Origin: Chitinophaga rhizophila
Lineage (GTDB): Bacteria; Bacteroidota; Bacteroidia; Chitinophagales; Chitinophagaceae
Direction of reading: 5' to 3'
DNA length: 64,000 bases
Assembly: GCF_019492185.1 (NCBI RefSeq)
Contig: NZ_JAICCF010000001.1
Location: forward strand, 2,108,001-2,172,000
Below, piece by piece: positions 27,128 to 35,654 of this stretch (the first letter of the stretch is position 1; each line of letters opens with the position of its first letter). A program made the translations under genes and the position numbers. The notes below the pieces were generated by a model. The model did not search any database, was not told the origin of the DNA, and worked only from the letters and a program-made list of their open reading frames with translations.

Positions 27128-27703
27128 TTATTGATTATCCTTCTTGATATTTTTGAAAGGCATACCCAGTTCTTTCAGCAGCTCGTAAGCTTCTTCGTTG
27201 GTCTGGGCAGTAGTAACGAAAGTGATATCCATACCGGAGATCTTAGTTACTTTATCGATATCAATCTCAGGGAAAATGATCTGCTCGGTGATACCCAGGG
27301 TATAGTTACCACGGCCATCGAAAGCTTTTTCATTCACACCTTTAAAGTCACGTACACGAGGCAGGGAAACTGCGATCAGACGATCCAGGAAGTCATACAT
27401 AATGGTACCACGCAGAGTTACGCGAGCGCCAATCGGCATGTGCTTTCTCAGTTTAAAGTTAGAGATATCTTTTTTAGATAAAGTAGCGATTGCTTTCTGA
27501 CCAGAGATACGGGTCATCTCATCAACAGCAATATCTACCAGTTTTTTATCACCAACAGCGCCGTTGATACCCTGGTTCAGACAAATCTTCACCAGACGAG
27601 GCACCTGCATTACGCTTTTGTAATTAAATTTCTTATGCAGTGTACTAACCACTTCGTTGCGGTATTTAGTCTGCAGTCTGGGTGTATATGTAGTGTTTGC
27701 CAT
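27128..27703 (-). CDS. rplE: 50S ribosomal protein L5
   Basis: A 191-residue 5S-rRNA-binding protein that contacts S13 and P-site tRNA. Typical marks are [35 protein letters not shown] and [15 protein letters not shown]. The ATG overlaps the last base of the rplX stop (TAATG), so the two genes are translationally coupled. It precedes rpsN. Confidence 0.97.
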   Translation of the reverse strand: MANTTYTPRLQTKYRNEVVSTLHKKFNYKSVMQVPRLVKICLNQGINGAVGDKKLVDIAVDEMTRISGQKAIATLSKKDISNFKLRKHMPIGARVTLRGTIMYDFLDRLIAVSLPRVRDFKGVNEKAFDGRGNYTLGITEQIIFPEIDIDKVTKISGMDITFVTTAQTNEEAYELLKELGMPFKNIKKDNQ

Positions 27704-28041
27704 TATTTAATTACCTCCCCTGATTTTTTAGCTATACGAACTAATTTACCATTTTCGCGCTGCCTGTTAACTTTGGTAGGTTTACCAGCCTTAGCATCCC
27801 ACAACATTATGTTGGAAATGGCGATAGGTGCCTCCTGCTTAACAATACCACCTTTGGTGTTCTGCGCAGTTGGTTTGGTATGTTTGGTGATGATGTTCAC
27901 ACCTTCAACCAGAACGCGTGCCTTGTCAGGGATCACTTCCAGCACCTTACGGGGCTTAGTCCTGTCCTTGTCATCACCGGCAATCACCACTACCGTGTCG
28001 CCTTTCTTAATGTTGAACTTAGGCTTGAATCTCGTTTTCAT
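27703..28041 (-). CDS. rplX: 50S ribosomal protein L24
   Basis: A 112-residue assembly-initiator protein with a KOW domain. The RNA-binding start [25 protein letters not shown] and [22 protein letters not shown] are standard. It has a well-matched promoter about 75-105 bases upstream, in the gap after rplN, and its stop overlaps the rplE start by one base. Confidence 0.97.
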   Translation of the reverse strand: MKTRFKPKFNIKKGDTVVVIAGDDKDRTKPRKVLEVIPDKARVLVEGVNIITKHTKPTAQNTKGGIVKQEAPIAISNIMLWDAKAGKPTKVNRQRENGKLVRIAKKSGEVIK

Positions 28042-28114
28042 TATTTGTTTATTTAAAACGCCAAGCGAAACCCTCGTTCCGCTTGATTAATATTTTCGTT
28101 TTTGAAACGGGCTG

Positions 28115-28145
28115 CAAAGATATGCATTCAAGCTGAAAGCACAAA
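28115..28145 (-). promoter_or_regulatory. Internal promoter before rplX
   Basis: On the minus strand TTTG, a 19-base spacer and TATCTTTG match the Bacteroidota promoter consensus in both boxes and spacing. The -33 box lies inside the inverted repeat 28131-28183. It would start a transcript about 70 bases before rplX, dividing the S10/spc part at the rplN-rplX gap. Confidence 0.75.
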
Positions 28146-28183
28146 GCCTAAAGTTTTTTACTTTCGGCTTTATGCTTTCAGCT
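28131..28183. repeat. Long inverted repeat in the rplN-rplX gap
   Basis: AGCTGAAAGCA, AAAGCC and AAG on the left pair with CTT, GGCTT and TGCTTTCAGCT on the right, around TTTTTTA, giving about 20 paired bases. On the minus strand it follows rplN and overlaps the -33 box of the rplX promoter. It could end the upstream transcript or be a regulatory stem. Confidence 0.65.
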
Positions 28184-28200
28184 CTGTATAAGGCTGTGAT

Positions 28201-28569
28201 TTACAGCACTTCGGGAGCCAGAGAGATAATCTTCATGTATCCCTTATCGCGCAGCTCACGGGCAACCGGACCGAAAATACGGGTACCACGTGGCTCGTCT
28301 GAGTTATTCAGCAATACAACGGCGTTATCGTCGAAACGGATATAAGATCCGTCTTTACGGCGCAGCTTGTTTTTAGTTCTAACGATAACAGCTTTGGTTA
28401 CCATACCTTTCTTTACGCCACCGCCTGGAATTGCGTCCTTCACAGTCACAACGATCTTATCGCCCACTTTAGCGTAATCCTGGCCGGAGTTGCCTAATAC
28501 CCGAATACACAGTACTTCTTTGGCACCGCTGTTATCAGCTACATTCAGCCTTGATTCTTGTTGTATCAT
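28201..28569 (-). CDS. rplN: 50S ribosomal protein L14
   Basis: A 122-residue protein that bridges to the 30S subunit. [20 protein letters not shown] and [27 protein letters not shown] are diagnostic. Length equals that of E. coli L14. A hairpin and a promoter follow in the 159-base gap to rplX. Confidence 0.98.
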   Translation of the reverse strand: MIQQESRLNVADNSGAKEVLCIRVLGNSGQDYAKVGDKIVVTVKDAIPGGGVKKGMVTKAVIVRTKNKLRRKDGSYIRFDDNAVVLLNNSDEPRGTRIFGPVARELRDKGYMKIISLAPEVL

Positions 28570-28640
28570 CTTATGAGATTTGTATGTTGTTTACTCAGCG
28601 GCTACAACCGGGTATGCCGGATGGAGCTTGAAACAATTAA

Positions 28641-28898
28641 TTATTTTACTTTTTCGATAACTTCTACCAGTCTCCAGCATTTGTTTTTGCTCAGAGGGCG
28701 AACTTCCATAATTCTTACGGTATCGCCGATGCTGCACTCGTTTTTCTCGTCGTGCGCCATGAACTTGGTAGTTTTCTTAACGAATTTACCATAGATAGGG
28801 TGCTTCACTTTACGCTCAACGCTTACAGTGATAGTTTTATCCATCTTGTTGCTGGATACCACACCAGTCCTGGTTTTTCTTAATTTTCTTTCGATCAT
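28641..28898 (-). CDS. rpsQ: 30S ribosomal protein S17
   Basis: An 85-residue OB-fold 16S rRNA-binding protein. [25 protein letters not shown] and [21 protein letters not shown] are standard marks. It lies between rpmC and rplN. Confidence 0.97.
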   Translation of the reverse strand: MIERKLRKTRTGVVSSNKMDKTITVSVERKVKHPIYGKFVKKTTKFMAHDEKNECSIGDTVRIMEVRPLSKNKCWRLVEVIEKVK

Positions 28899-28959
28899 TG
28901 TTGAAAGTATTTACTCTTTAACCTCTCCCGTTGCCGGCAGTGCTAATGAATTTTATTAT

Positions 28960-29166
28960 TTAGGCTTGTGCGCCCAGTTCTCTTTTACGCAGCTCGGTTT
29001 TCAGCTGTGCAATCTGACGTCTGAGAGAGCGAATGCTCATTGGATTCTCAATTGGCGTGATTGCGTGACTGAAGGTGATTTTCTTCAGGCGTAATTGCTC
29101 TTCAGAGATTTTCTCTTTCAGTTCCTGGTCGCTTAAGCCTTTAAGATCCAGCTTATCTTTTGCCAT
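28960..29166 (-). CDS. rpmC: 50S ribosomal protein L29
   Basis: A 68-residue two-helix protein at the exit tunnel, a docking site for SRP and trigger factor together with L23. The helices LSDQELKEKISEEQLRLKKI and RSLRRQIAQLKTELRKRE are typical. It lies between rplP and rpsQ. Confidence 0.96.
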   Translation of the reverse strand: MAKDKLDLKGLSDQELKEKISEEQLRLKKITFSHAITPIENPMSIRSLRRQIAQLKTELRKRELGAQA

Positions 29167-29238
29167 TGTTTATAAAATTTCTGGTTTATCGTTTATAGTT
29201 TATCTCTTTGCGTTTGCATTCCTGCGAGTTGCGGGGGA

Positions 29239-29658
29239 TTATGCAACGTAATCGGGACGCACTACAAATTTCACTTTAATAGGCAGTTTCTGTGCAGCCA
29301 GTTCCATTGCCTCTTTTGCTACCTGTAAAGGAACGCCATCCGCTTCAAATAAGATACGGCCTGGTTTCACTACAGCAGCCCAATGATCTGGAGCACCCTT
29401 ACCTTTACCCATCCTCACTTCCAGTGGTTTGGCAGTAATAGATTTGTCAGGGAATATACGGATCCACACGTTACCTTCACGTTTCATATGCCTGGTCAGA
29501 GCAACCCTGGCAGCTTCAATCTGCCTGTCGGTGATCCACTTAGGTTCTAATGCTTTCAGACCGAAACTACCAAAGGAGAGTGCCGCGCCACGCTTAGCGT
29601 TACCTTTGATGCGGCCTTTATGCATCTTCCTGTGTTTCGTTCTCTTTGGCTGTAACAT
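29239..29658 (-). CDS. rplP: 50S ribosomal protein L16
   Basis: A 139-residue protein near the A site and elbow of t[43 protein letters not shown] and [12 protein letters not shown] are diagnostic. Length is normal. It follows rpsC after 42 bases. Confidence 0.97.
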   Translation of the reverse strand: MLQPKRTKHRKMHKGRIKGNAKRGAALSFGSFGLKALEPKWITDRQIEAARVALTRHMKREGNVWIRIFPDKSITAKPLEVRMGKGKGAPDHWAAVVKPGRILFEADGVPLQVAKEAMELAAQKLPIKVKFVVRPDYVA

Positions 29659-29700
29659 CTTGGTATGTTGTTAATTGTTAATGTTAATTGTTAAGTAAGC

Positions 29701-30501
29701 TTATCTACGGCCACCACCACGGTTATCGCCACCACGGTTATCACCACCTCTTCTGTCGCCACCTCTTCTGTCGCCGCCACGGTTGTCACCGCCTCTTCTG
29801 TCGCCGCCACCGGAGCGTCCACCACCTTCACCATCTTTCGCAGAAATTGCGTTAGGGTTCAGATCGCGTTCACCAAGTACTTCACCTTTACAGATCCATA
29901 CTTTGATACCGATTTTACCATATACAGTCAGTGCAAACAGAGAAGCGTAGTCGATATCCATACGGTAAGTATGTAACGGAACACGACCTTGTTTCATTTC
30001 TTCTGAACGTGCAATTTCAGCACCACCCAGACGACCGCCTACTTTTATCTTAATACCTTCAGCACCCATTCTCAGCGCAGTAGCGATAGCCATTTTAATC
30101 GCACGTTTATAGTTGATACGGCTTTCGATCTGCTTAGCGATGGTTTCAGCTACGATATTCGCATCGATCTCAGGACGACGGATTTCCAGAATGTTGATCT
30201 GTACGTCTTCTTTCTCTGTCAGTTTCTTCAGCTCTTCCTTGATGCGGTCTACCTCGCCACCACCTTTACCTATGATGATACCAGGTTTAGATGTATGAAT
30301 GGTGATGATCAGTTTACCTAAAGTTCTTTCAATCACTATCCTGGAGATGCCACCTTTGTTGATACGGGCATTCAGGTAAGTTCTGATCTTGTTATCTTCG
30401 ATCAGTTTGGTAGCATAATCTTTTTTGCCACCATACCAATTGGAGTCCCATCCTCTGATGATACCTAACCTGTTACCAATAGGATTTGTTTTCTGACCCA
30501 T
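29701..30501 (-). CDS. rpsC: 30S ribosomal protein S3 with a glycine/arginine repeat tail
   Basis: S3 forms the mRNA entry pore. The KH domain ([20 protein letters not shown]), and the C-terminal domain to [15 protein letters not shown] are normal. After about residue 225 the protein gains a 41-residue tail built of repeated D-[RN]-R-G-G units (six in a row, then GRR). This makes it 266 residues against 233 in E. coli. Such RGG-like tails bind RNA non-specifically; here that is inference. At the DNA level the tail is a degenerate 15-bp tandem repeat (29704-29825), so its copy number may vary between strains. Confidence 0.96.
   Translation of the reverse strand: MGQKTNPIGNRLGIIRGWDSNWYGGKKDYATKLIEDNKIRTYLNARINKGGISRIVIERTLGKLIITIHTSKPGIIIGKGGGEVDRIKEELKKLTEKEDVQINILEIRRPEIDANIVAETIAKQIESRINYKRAIKMAIATALRMGAEGIKIKVGGRLGGAEIARSEEMKQGRVPLHTYRMDIDYASLFALTVYGKIGIKVWICKGEVLGERDLNPNAISAKDGEGGGRSGGGDRRGGDNRGGDRRGGDRRGGDNRGGDNRGGGRR
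29704..29825 (-). repeat. Degenerate 15-bp tandem repeat coding the S3 tail
   Basis: Successive 15-base units encode GGDRR or GGDNR. The units differ mainly in the choice between arginine and asparagine at one position. The repeat lies at the 3' end of rpsC. Confidence 0.8.
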
Positions 30502-30544
30502 GTTCTGGTTTATTTGTCTATTAGATAAATAGTTTTAGTTTCTT

Positions 30545-30904
30545 TTATTTTGCTTCCACTGCAGGACGGCTATCAACAACGATGGTTACATGGTTGCTTC
30601 TTTTACGAACGCGATAACCTCTACCCTGTGGTGCCGGACGCATTCTTTTCAGGATACGGCCACCATCAACGAAGATGGTTTTTACCTGCAGGTTAGCATC
30701 TTCTACTCTTGTGCCTTCGTTCTTCACTTTCCAGTTAGCGATAGCAGACAACAGCAGTTTTTCCAACGGAACGCTGGGATGCTTAGGATGGAACTTCAAA
30801 ATATTCAGAGCTTTTTCCACATCCAGACCACGGATCAGGTCCGCCAGCAAACGCATTTTGCGGGTAGATGTCGGATTATTATTAAGCTTAGCTACTGCTT
30901 CCAT
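30545..30904 (-). CDS. rplV: 50S ribosomal protein L22
   Basis: A 119-residue protein whose hairpin lines the peptide exit tunnel, where changes give macrolide resistance. [20 protein letters not shown] and [21 protein letters not shown] (the tunnel hairpin and its end) are standard. Length is normal. It lies between rpsS and rpsC. Confidence 0.97.
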   Translation of the reverse strand: MEAVAKLNNNPTSTRKMRLLADLIRGLDVEKALNILKFHPKHPSVPLEKLLLSAIANWKVKNEGTRVEDANLQVKTIFVDGGRILKRMRPAPQGRGYRVRKRSNHVTIVVDSRPAVEAK

Positions 30905-30923
30905 TTTCTATTATAATTTGATA

Positions 30924-30983
30924 TTTGAGGTTCGAAGTTTGGGGTTTAGAGGTAAGTCAAAACCTCAAACTTTAAACTTCAAA
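30924..30983. repeat. Imperfect inverted repeat in the rpsS-rplV gap
   Basis: The left arm around TTTGAGGTTCGAAGTTTG and the right arm CAAACTTTAAACTTCAAA can pair in part, and GAGGT pairs with ACCTC near the loop. The gap is otherwise empty. Confidence 0.5.
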
Positions 30984-30990
30984 CGATTTA

Positions 30991-31257
30991 CTACATTTTC
31001 TTGTTAGCGTGTCCTTTAAAGTTGCGGGTAGGAGCAAATTCACCCAGTTTGTGGCCTACCATGAACTCAGTCACGTAAACAGGGATAAATTTGTTGCCAT
31101 TGTGTACCGCAAATGTGTGGCCTACAAAATCAGGCGTGATTGTAGAACGACGGCTCCAGGTCTTGATTACAGTACGCTTGGTGCCTTCATTCATTTTCAC
31201 AACTTTCTGCTCTAATTTCTGGTCAACGTAAGGACCTTTTTTTATGGAACGACCCAT
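30991..31257 (-). CDS. rpsS: 30S ribosomal protein S19
   Basis: An 88-residue protein of the 30S head that pairs with S13. [41 protein letters not shown] and [18 protein letters not shown] are diagnostic. It follows rplB at 85 bases. Confidence 0.98.
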   Translation of the reverse strand: MGRSIKKGPYVDQKLEQKVVKMNEGTKRTVIKTWSRRSTITPDFVGHTFAVHNGNKFIPVYVTEFMVGHKLGEFAPTRNFKGHANKKM

Positions 31258-31342
31258 GTCTTGTTGTTTTTATTCCAGATCGCTTTATACAGTTCCGCTT
31301 TCGCGTTGCCTGCGTCAGCGGAACTGCTTAAGGCGTTAAGTA

Positions 31343-32176
31343 TTATAATTTCTTACCGTTTTTCCTGCTGATGATCAGTTTGTCAGAGCTCTTATGCGAT
31401 TTCCTTGTTTTCAGACCTTTCGCATATTTACCTGTTCTGGATCTTGGGTGACCTCCTGAAGATTTACCTTCACCACCACCCATCGGGTGATCCACTGGGT
31501 TCATCGCCACACCACGGTTGCGAGGCTTGATACCTCTCCAACGGTTAGCACCCGCTTTACCAATTGACTGCAGCGCGTGATCTGAGTTGGAAACTGTACC
31601 TACAGTTGCAGCACAAGTGATCAACACTTTACGCAGCTCACCAGAAGGCATTTTCAGTACGGCATATTTTTCTTCCTTGTTGGACAGCTGAGCATAAGTA
31701 CCAGCGCTTCTCGCGATAGCACCACCTCTGCCAGGCTGTAATTCGATGTTGTGAACAACAGTACCCAGCGGCATGTTTTTCAGCACCAGCGCATTACCAA
31801 CTTCAGGAGCAGCGTCAGGACCGCTTAATACGGTAGCGCCAACCTGCAGACCCTGAGGAGCCAGGATGTAACGTTTTTCACCATCTGCATAACTCAGCAG
31901 TGCGATGAATGCGCTACGATTTGGATCATATTCGATAGTCTTAACAGTAGCCGGAATATTGAATTTGTCGCGTTTGAAGTCTATTACACGGTAGTGCTGC
32001 TTGTGGCCGCCACCAATGTAACGCATAGATCTTCTACCCTGTACGTTTCTACCGCCGGATTTCTTAATAGGTTCCAGCAGGCTTTTTTCAGGGGTATCCG
32101 TGGTCAGCTCAGCGAACGCGTTGCCTATTTTCCAACGGGTACCGGCTGTCATCGGTTTGTATTTCTTCAGTGCCAT
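31343..32176 (-). CDS. rplB: 50S ribosomal protein L2
   Basis: A 277-residue protein essential for subunit joining and peptidyl transfer. The first OB-like domain ([27 protein letters not shown]) and the C-terminal part with [16 protein letters not shown], including the conserved histidine near the catalytic centre, are present. Length matches the family. It lies between rplW and rpsS. Confidence 0.98.
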   Translation of the reverse strand: MALKKYKPMTAGTRWKIGNAFAELTTDTPEKSLLEPIKKSGGRNVQGRRSMRYIGGGHKQHYRVIDFKRDKFNIPATVKTIEYDPNRSAFIALLSYADGEKRYILAPQGLQVGATVLSGPDAAPEVGNALVLKNMPLGTVVHNIELQPGRGGAIARSAGTYAQLSNKEEKYAVLKMPSGELRKVLITCAATVGTVSNSDHALQSIGKAGANRWRGIKPRNRGVAMNPVDHPMGGGEGKSSGGHPRSRTGKYAKGLKTRKSHKSSDKLIISRKNGKKL

Positions 32177-32261
32177 GATCTAGTGTTCGTTTAACTAGGT
32201 TCTGTTTATAAAAAGTGATCTGCATATACATCCATCATCCTGTTGTTAACAGGAATGAGCA

Positions 32262-32561
32262 CTATATGTTAGCATACAGATCTATAGTTTCTCCTTGCGC
32301 CAGTGTAACAACAGCTTTCTTGTAAGAAGGCTTTTTACCAGCGATGAAGCCAGCTTTGGTAAAACGTTGCTTAGCTTTACCTGGCATTACGGCAGTATTC
32401 ACTTCAGCTACAGTTACACCGTAGAATTCTTCCACTGCTTTCTTGATCTCCAGTTTGTTGGATTTTTTATCCACTATGAAGTAGTAGCGGTTGAATTTAT
32501 CAGTGGCTTTGTTCACTTTTTCACTAACCACCGGTTTGATTAAAACGTCTGAAAGTCTCAT
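32262..32561 (-). CDS. rplW: 50S ribosomal protein L23
   Basis: A 99-residue exit-tunnel protein that docks trigger factor and SRP. MRLSDVLIKPVVSEKVNKAT and VDKKSNKLEIKKAVEEFYGVTV are family marks. The start at 32561 fits the family; an in-frame ATG 33 bases upstream would overlap the gap to rplD. It lies between rplD and rplB. Confidence 0.96.
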   Translation of the reverse strand: MRLSDVLIKPVVSEKVNKATDKFNRYYFIVDKKSNKLEIKKAVEEFYGVTVAEVNTAVMPGKAKQRFTKAGFIAGKKPSYKKAVVTLAQGETIDLYANI

Positions 32562-32619
32562 CTTATATAGCTTTGAGTTGCGGGCTACCCGCAAGCTTGT
32601 GTTTTTGTAATATTGACAA

Positions 32620-33258
32620 TTAAGCTTCTACCGGCTCTTCAGTGAAGATCTTAGCTGCACTCTCCGTGAATACCAGAACGTTGCTGTTCATGATCTCATA
32701 TGTATTGATATCACTCAGCATCACGCTATCCACAGTTGGAATGTTTCTCAGAGACAGGTAAACATTATCATTGTACTCAGGCAGTACGAACAAAGTCTTA
32801 CGGCCAGATACATTTACGTTCAGACTGCTCAGGATACCAGCAAAGGTTTTAGTCTTTGGTGCATCAAAAGCCAGATCTTCAACCACGATAATGCTGTTCT
32901 CTTTAGCTTTGGTAGACAGGGCAGAGATCTTTGCCAGATCCTTCACCTTTCTGTTCAGCTTAATTTCATATTTGTGTGGTTTTGGACCGAAAATGGTACC
33001 ACCACCTTTATACAGCGGGTTACGGATGTTACCTTTACGGGAACCACCAGTACCTTTTTGTTTGTGCAATTTGCGGGAAGCACCTTTCACTTCAGCTCTT
33101 GTCTTTACCTTATGAGTACCCTGACGCTGAGCGGCGAGGAACTGTTTTACTGCCAGGTAAATAACGTGGTTATTAGGCTCCACACCGAAAATCTCTTCAG
33201 GAAGCTCAATTGTCCTTCCGGTTTTCTTACCTTCTTTATTTAAAATATCAACTTGCAT
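32620..33258 (-). CDS. rplD: 50S ribosomal protein L4
   Basis: A 212-residue protein whose extended loop lines the exit tunnel; in E. coli L4 also represses its own S10 operon. RAEVKGASRKLHKQKGTGGSRKG (the loop) and ALSTKAKENSIIVVEDLAFD are standard. The ATG lies one base after the rplC stop, so translation is coupled. L4 autoregulation cannot be proved here, but the 214-base rpsJ-rplC gap has hairpins. Confidence 0.97.
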   Translation of the reverse strand: MQVDILNKEGKKTGRTIELPEEIFGVEPNNHVIYLAVKQFLAAQRQGTHKVKTRAEVKGASRKLHKQKGTGGSRKGNIRNPLYKGGGTIFGPKPHKYEIKLNRKVKDLAKISALSTKAKENSIIVVEDLAFDAPKTKTFAGILSSLNVNVSGRKTLFVLPEYNDNVYLSLRNIPTVDSVMLSDINTYEIMNSNVLVFTESAAKIFTEEPVEA

Positions 33259-33259
33259 G

Positions 33260-33877
33260 TTACTTCTGGATTAAAACGATTGAACCATTGTGGCCGGGAA
33301 CGGAACCACTTACCAGGATATAATTTTTCTCAGCGAAAATTTTCACGATTTTCAGACCTTTCACTTTCACTTGTTCGTTACCAGTCTGACCAGCCATGCG
33401 CATACCTTTGAAAACGCGGGAAGGATAAGAGGAACCACCTACGGAACCAGGCGCTCTGCTTCTATCGTGCTGACCGTGTGTAGCTTCACCCACACCGGAG
33501 AAACCATGGCGTTTAACAACACCCTGGAAACCTTTACCTTTAGAGGTACCGACTACATCGATTGTTTCGCCTTCTGCAAATATTTCGGTGGTAATGGTCT
33601 CACCAAGAGCTTTTTGTACATCCGGGTTGCGGAACTCTTTTACAAATCTTTTAGGGGAGGTGCTTGCTTTCGCGAAGTGATTAAGTTCTGCTTTGGGAGT
33701 GTTCTTTTCTTTCTTCTCACCAAATGAAACTTGAATAGCGTTGTACCCATCAGTGTCAACTGTCTTTACCTGAGTTACAACGCAAGGACCGGCTTCGATA
33801 ATGGTTACAGCTACTTGCTTACCACTTTGGTCGAAGATGCTGGTCATGCCGATCTTTTTTCCAATAATACCTTTCAT
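33260..33877 (-). CDS. rplC: 50S ribosomal protein L3
   Basis: A 205-residue protein that reaches the peptidyl-transferase centre. [20 protein letters not shown], the tip region [20 protein letters not shown] and the [18 protein letters not shown] segment are diagnostic. It is preceded by an unusually long 214-base gap after rpsJ. Confidence 0.97.
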   Translation of the reverse strand: MKGIIGKKIGMTSIFDQSGKQVAVTIIEAGPCVVTQVKTVDTDGYNAIQVSFGEKKEKNTPKAELNHFAKASTSPKRFVKEFRNPDVQKALGETITTEIFAEGETIDVVGTSKGKGFQGVVKRHGFSGVGEATHGQHDRSRAPGSVGGSSYPSRVFKGMRMAGQTGNEQVKVKGLKIVKIFAEKNYILVSGSVPGHNGSIVLIQK

Positions 33878-33900
33878 TACTATATATATTTTGCCCAGCG

Positions 33901-33928
33901 CCTGGGGGTGGATCTAGCTATCCCCAGG
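33901..33928. repeat. Hairpin in the rpsJ-rplC gap
   Basis: CCTGGGG and CCCCAGG are perfect complements around a 14-base loop, about 25 bases before the rplC start. The gap (33878-34091) also holds several other GC-rich pairing blocks with the core CCAGG/CCTGG. It may be a regulatory leader within the S10 operon. Confidence 0.5.
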
Positions 33929-34091
33929 ATGAGCGGTTTAAATGCTTTATTGGTTGGCCACCCAGAAGGCGTGACCGATGTTTCTTTAATGTTGTTTATA
34001 CCCCGGCCAGGTGATACAGTAACCCGTACCAGGAAACAACCAGGCATATTAAATCAAATCAGGCAGACCTTTTGCCCACCTGGCTGATGTC

Positions 34092-34397
34092 CTACGCTTT
34101 AATTTCCACTTCAACACCGGAAGGTAAATCGAGCTTGCTCAGCGCGTCTACTGTTCTGGAAGAAGAAGTGTAGATATCCAGCAAACGTTTGTGCGTGCAC
34201 AACTGGAACTGCTCACGTGCCTTCTTATTAACGTGCGGTGAACGCAGCACCGTAAAAATTTTCTTTTCAGTTGGTAAAGGAATTGGACCTGTTACCACGG
34301 CGCCCGTGTTTCGCACGGTTTTAACGATCTTCTCAGCAGATTTATCTACCAGATTGTGATCGTAGGACTTCAGCTTGATTCTAATTCTCTGAGACAT
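34092..34397 (-). CDS. rpsJ: 30S ribosomal protein S10
   Basis: A 101-residue protein of the 30S head; it also binds NusB in transcription antitermination. [20 protein letters not shown] and [23 protein letters not shown] are diagnostic. The start at 34397 (MSQRIRIKL) follows the consensus promoter with a leader of about 40 bases; an upstream in-frame ATG at 34445 would lie inside the promoter. It heads the ribosomal cluster. Confidence 0.97.
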   Translation of the reverse strand: MSQRIRIKLKSYDHNLVDKSAEKIVKTVRNTGAVVTGPIPLPTEKKIFTVLRSPHVNKKAREQFQLCTHKRLLDIYTSSSRTVDALSKLDLPSGVEVEIKA

Positions 34398-34442
34398 ATG
34401 CAATGAACTTCTTCTTGTTTTTACCCTTACAATTTGGGAGGG

Positions 34443-34473
34443 CAAAGGTAACCCGTTTTTTTTACATCACAAA
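34443..34473 (-). promoter_or_regulatory. Promoter of the S10 ribosomal cluster
   Basis: On the minus strand TTTG, a 19-base spacer and TACCTTTG match the Bacteroidota consensus exactly. The box is followed by CCCTCCCAAATT, shared with the rpsL promoter and almost with the fusA promoter. The expected start lies near 34439. Confidence 0.85.
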
Positions 34474-34479
34474 TAATTT

Positions 34480-35060
34480 TGTGGAAAAATAATCAGGAAC
34501 TGTGTATTTACTGCCGGAGAGACCAGATACAATACACGCAGAAGTTATGTGGTGAGGTTCAGCAAAATACTGTTTTTCAATAAACTACCAAAAAAAGGTT
34601 GTCCACGCCGCTACAATCCCTGCTGATAAGGCTTCCAACCTTAGCATTCACTTCCCAATAACCCCGCAAATACTCACTTTCCACGGTACAGCCCGATCAT
34701 CCGGCGCTGACAATTTTTCCCTCCCCCTCCTAATAACCCATTACGGGGAAATCCTGCCCCTTTAGCACTGCTACGGATAATTGGTCCGGCTACCCGACTC
34801 CATGGCTCCTAGCCGCCTCTCAGACGCATTTAATGGGATCATCTCCCGCGCCTAGCCATCAATATTACCCTTTACCGAAAATAGACCTTTGGACGTTTGA
34901 TCAGGTACCACCTCTTTTCTACTACCGCCTATGCAATTCATAACCAGCAGCCTTCAAATAACCTTTGCACCTAATCCGCACTCATCCTACCCACAACCGG
35001 CACCAGCTGCCTCTTCCGCACGCTATGGCTATCATCAGCCCCTGCCTACCAGCCATCCCC
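34480..35060. other. Gene-free, pyrimidine-rich stretch
   Basis: About 580 bases between the S10 promoter and the first microprotein unit. The plus strand is rich in C and T (ACC, CCC, CTCC runs). I see no long open frame, tRNA-like fold or clear terminator, and nothing I can name. It may be remains of a decayed gene. Confidence 0.5.
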
Positions 35061-35061
35061 T

Positions 35062-35097
35062 AAAATGAAACAGGCCTCCGGGGAACCGGTGGCCTGT
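35062..35097 (-). terminator. Terminator of microprotein unit A
   Basis: ACAGGCC pairs with GGCCTGT around a GC-rich inner stem, and the minus strand continues TTTCATTTTA. It lies 46 bases after the 24-residue reading frame. Confidence 0.7.
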
Positions 35098-35142
35098 CCT
35101 GTCTGGGAATGCAATAAGCAATATTTCTCAACCTGTCAAAAC

Positions 35143-35217
35143 TCAGATGGGTAATTCTCCCACTAACGTATTCAGCAAGTCCAGAACTAAAGCCAATAAC
35201 TGGTTCAATAAATCCAT
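35143..35217 (-). CDS. Hydrophobic microprotein A (24 residues), paralogue of B
   Basis: A short reading frame coding MDLLNQLLALVLDLLN followed by TLVGELPI. An in-frame ATG 21 bases upstream would give 31 residues (adding MKNLSTT). The predicted peptide is a leucine-rich amphipathic or membrane helix with one aspartate or two. It shares MDLLNQLLA and the later LLN with a second frame about 500 bases upstream (35655-35723), and the two have a common 5' leader block and a terminator each. This duplicated arrangement argues that it is a real gene. I do not recognise the family. Small hydrophobic peptides of this type can be type I toxins, membrane regulators or leader peptides; none can be chosen here. 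Confidence 0.6.
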   Translation of the reverse strand: MDLLNQLLALVLDLLNTLVGELPI

Positions 35218-35247
35218 AGTTGTTGAAAGGTTTTTCATAAGGTTAAG

Positions 35248-35281
35248 CCTACTCTGTTACTTGGTTTTCGGCAATCCCAAA
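35248..35281 (-). promoter_or_regulatory. Conserved 5' leader block of microprotein unit A
   Basis: The minus strand reads TTGGGATTGCCGAAAACCAA followed by GTAACAGAGTAGG. The same block, with few changes, lies in front of microprotein B (35748-35780). It lies 31 bases before the reading frame and may be a conserved leader or binding site. Confidence 0.55.
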
Positions 35282-35436
35282 TGCGACCCACTGACTGGAG
35301 CATGGCTGTAATTTAGTGGCATCAACGGAATTAAAAAGCATTCATTTCATTCATTGTCAAGGGGTTTTAACGGCAAAATGTGAGTGAACAGAAATGAACA
35401 ACGTTTCTCAGAATGAACGGCTGAGGTACAAAAAAA

Positions 35437-35546
35437 TGGTGCTGTCTCATAAATAACTTATACCCAAATTTATTCGGGTATCTGATGCAGAGAATTTCCA
35501 TATAAGAAATTCCTAGCGCCATCAGGTTAATTATGATACAGCCCCA
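35437..35546. mobile_element. MITE-like element with terminal inverted repeats
   Basis: The ends TGGTGCTGTCTCATAA (left) and the complement TGGGGCTGTATCATAA (right) agree at 14 of 16 positions, in the style of insertion-sequence ends. The inside holds two further inverted repeats: ATACCC/GGGTAT (35460-35481) and GAATTTC/GAAATTC (35492-35512). It is 110 bases long with no coding capacity. No clear target duplication is seen. It sits between the two microprotein units. A simple structured repeat of another origin is the alternative. Confidence 0.5.
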
Positions 35547-35552
35547 ACTACA

Positions 35553-35589
35553 GAAAAAGCGAAGAGCCTCCGACTCAAAGAGGCTCTTC
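35553..35589 (-). terminator. Terminator of microprotein unit B
   Basis: GAAGAGCCTC and GAGGCTCTTC are perfect 10-bp complements around a 9-base loop, and the minus strand continues GCTTTTTCTG. It ends 65 bases after the 22-residue reading frame. Confidence 0.8.
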
Positions 35590-35654
35590 AATAATGTGGA
35601 ATAGTTAACCTCGTGGCAGGCTAAACCATTTCCGGGGAACTAAGGGGACTATTA

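Noticed and set aside
35367..35591. A 74-residue minus-strand frame
   Set aside because: It crosses the unit B terminator and the MITE-like element and has no domain; a chance frame.
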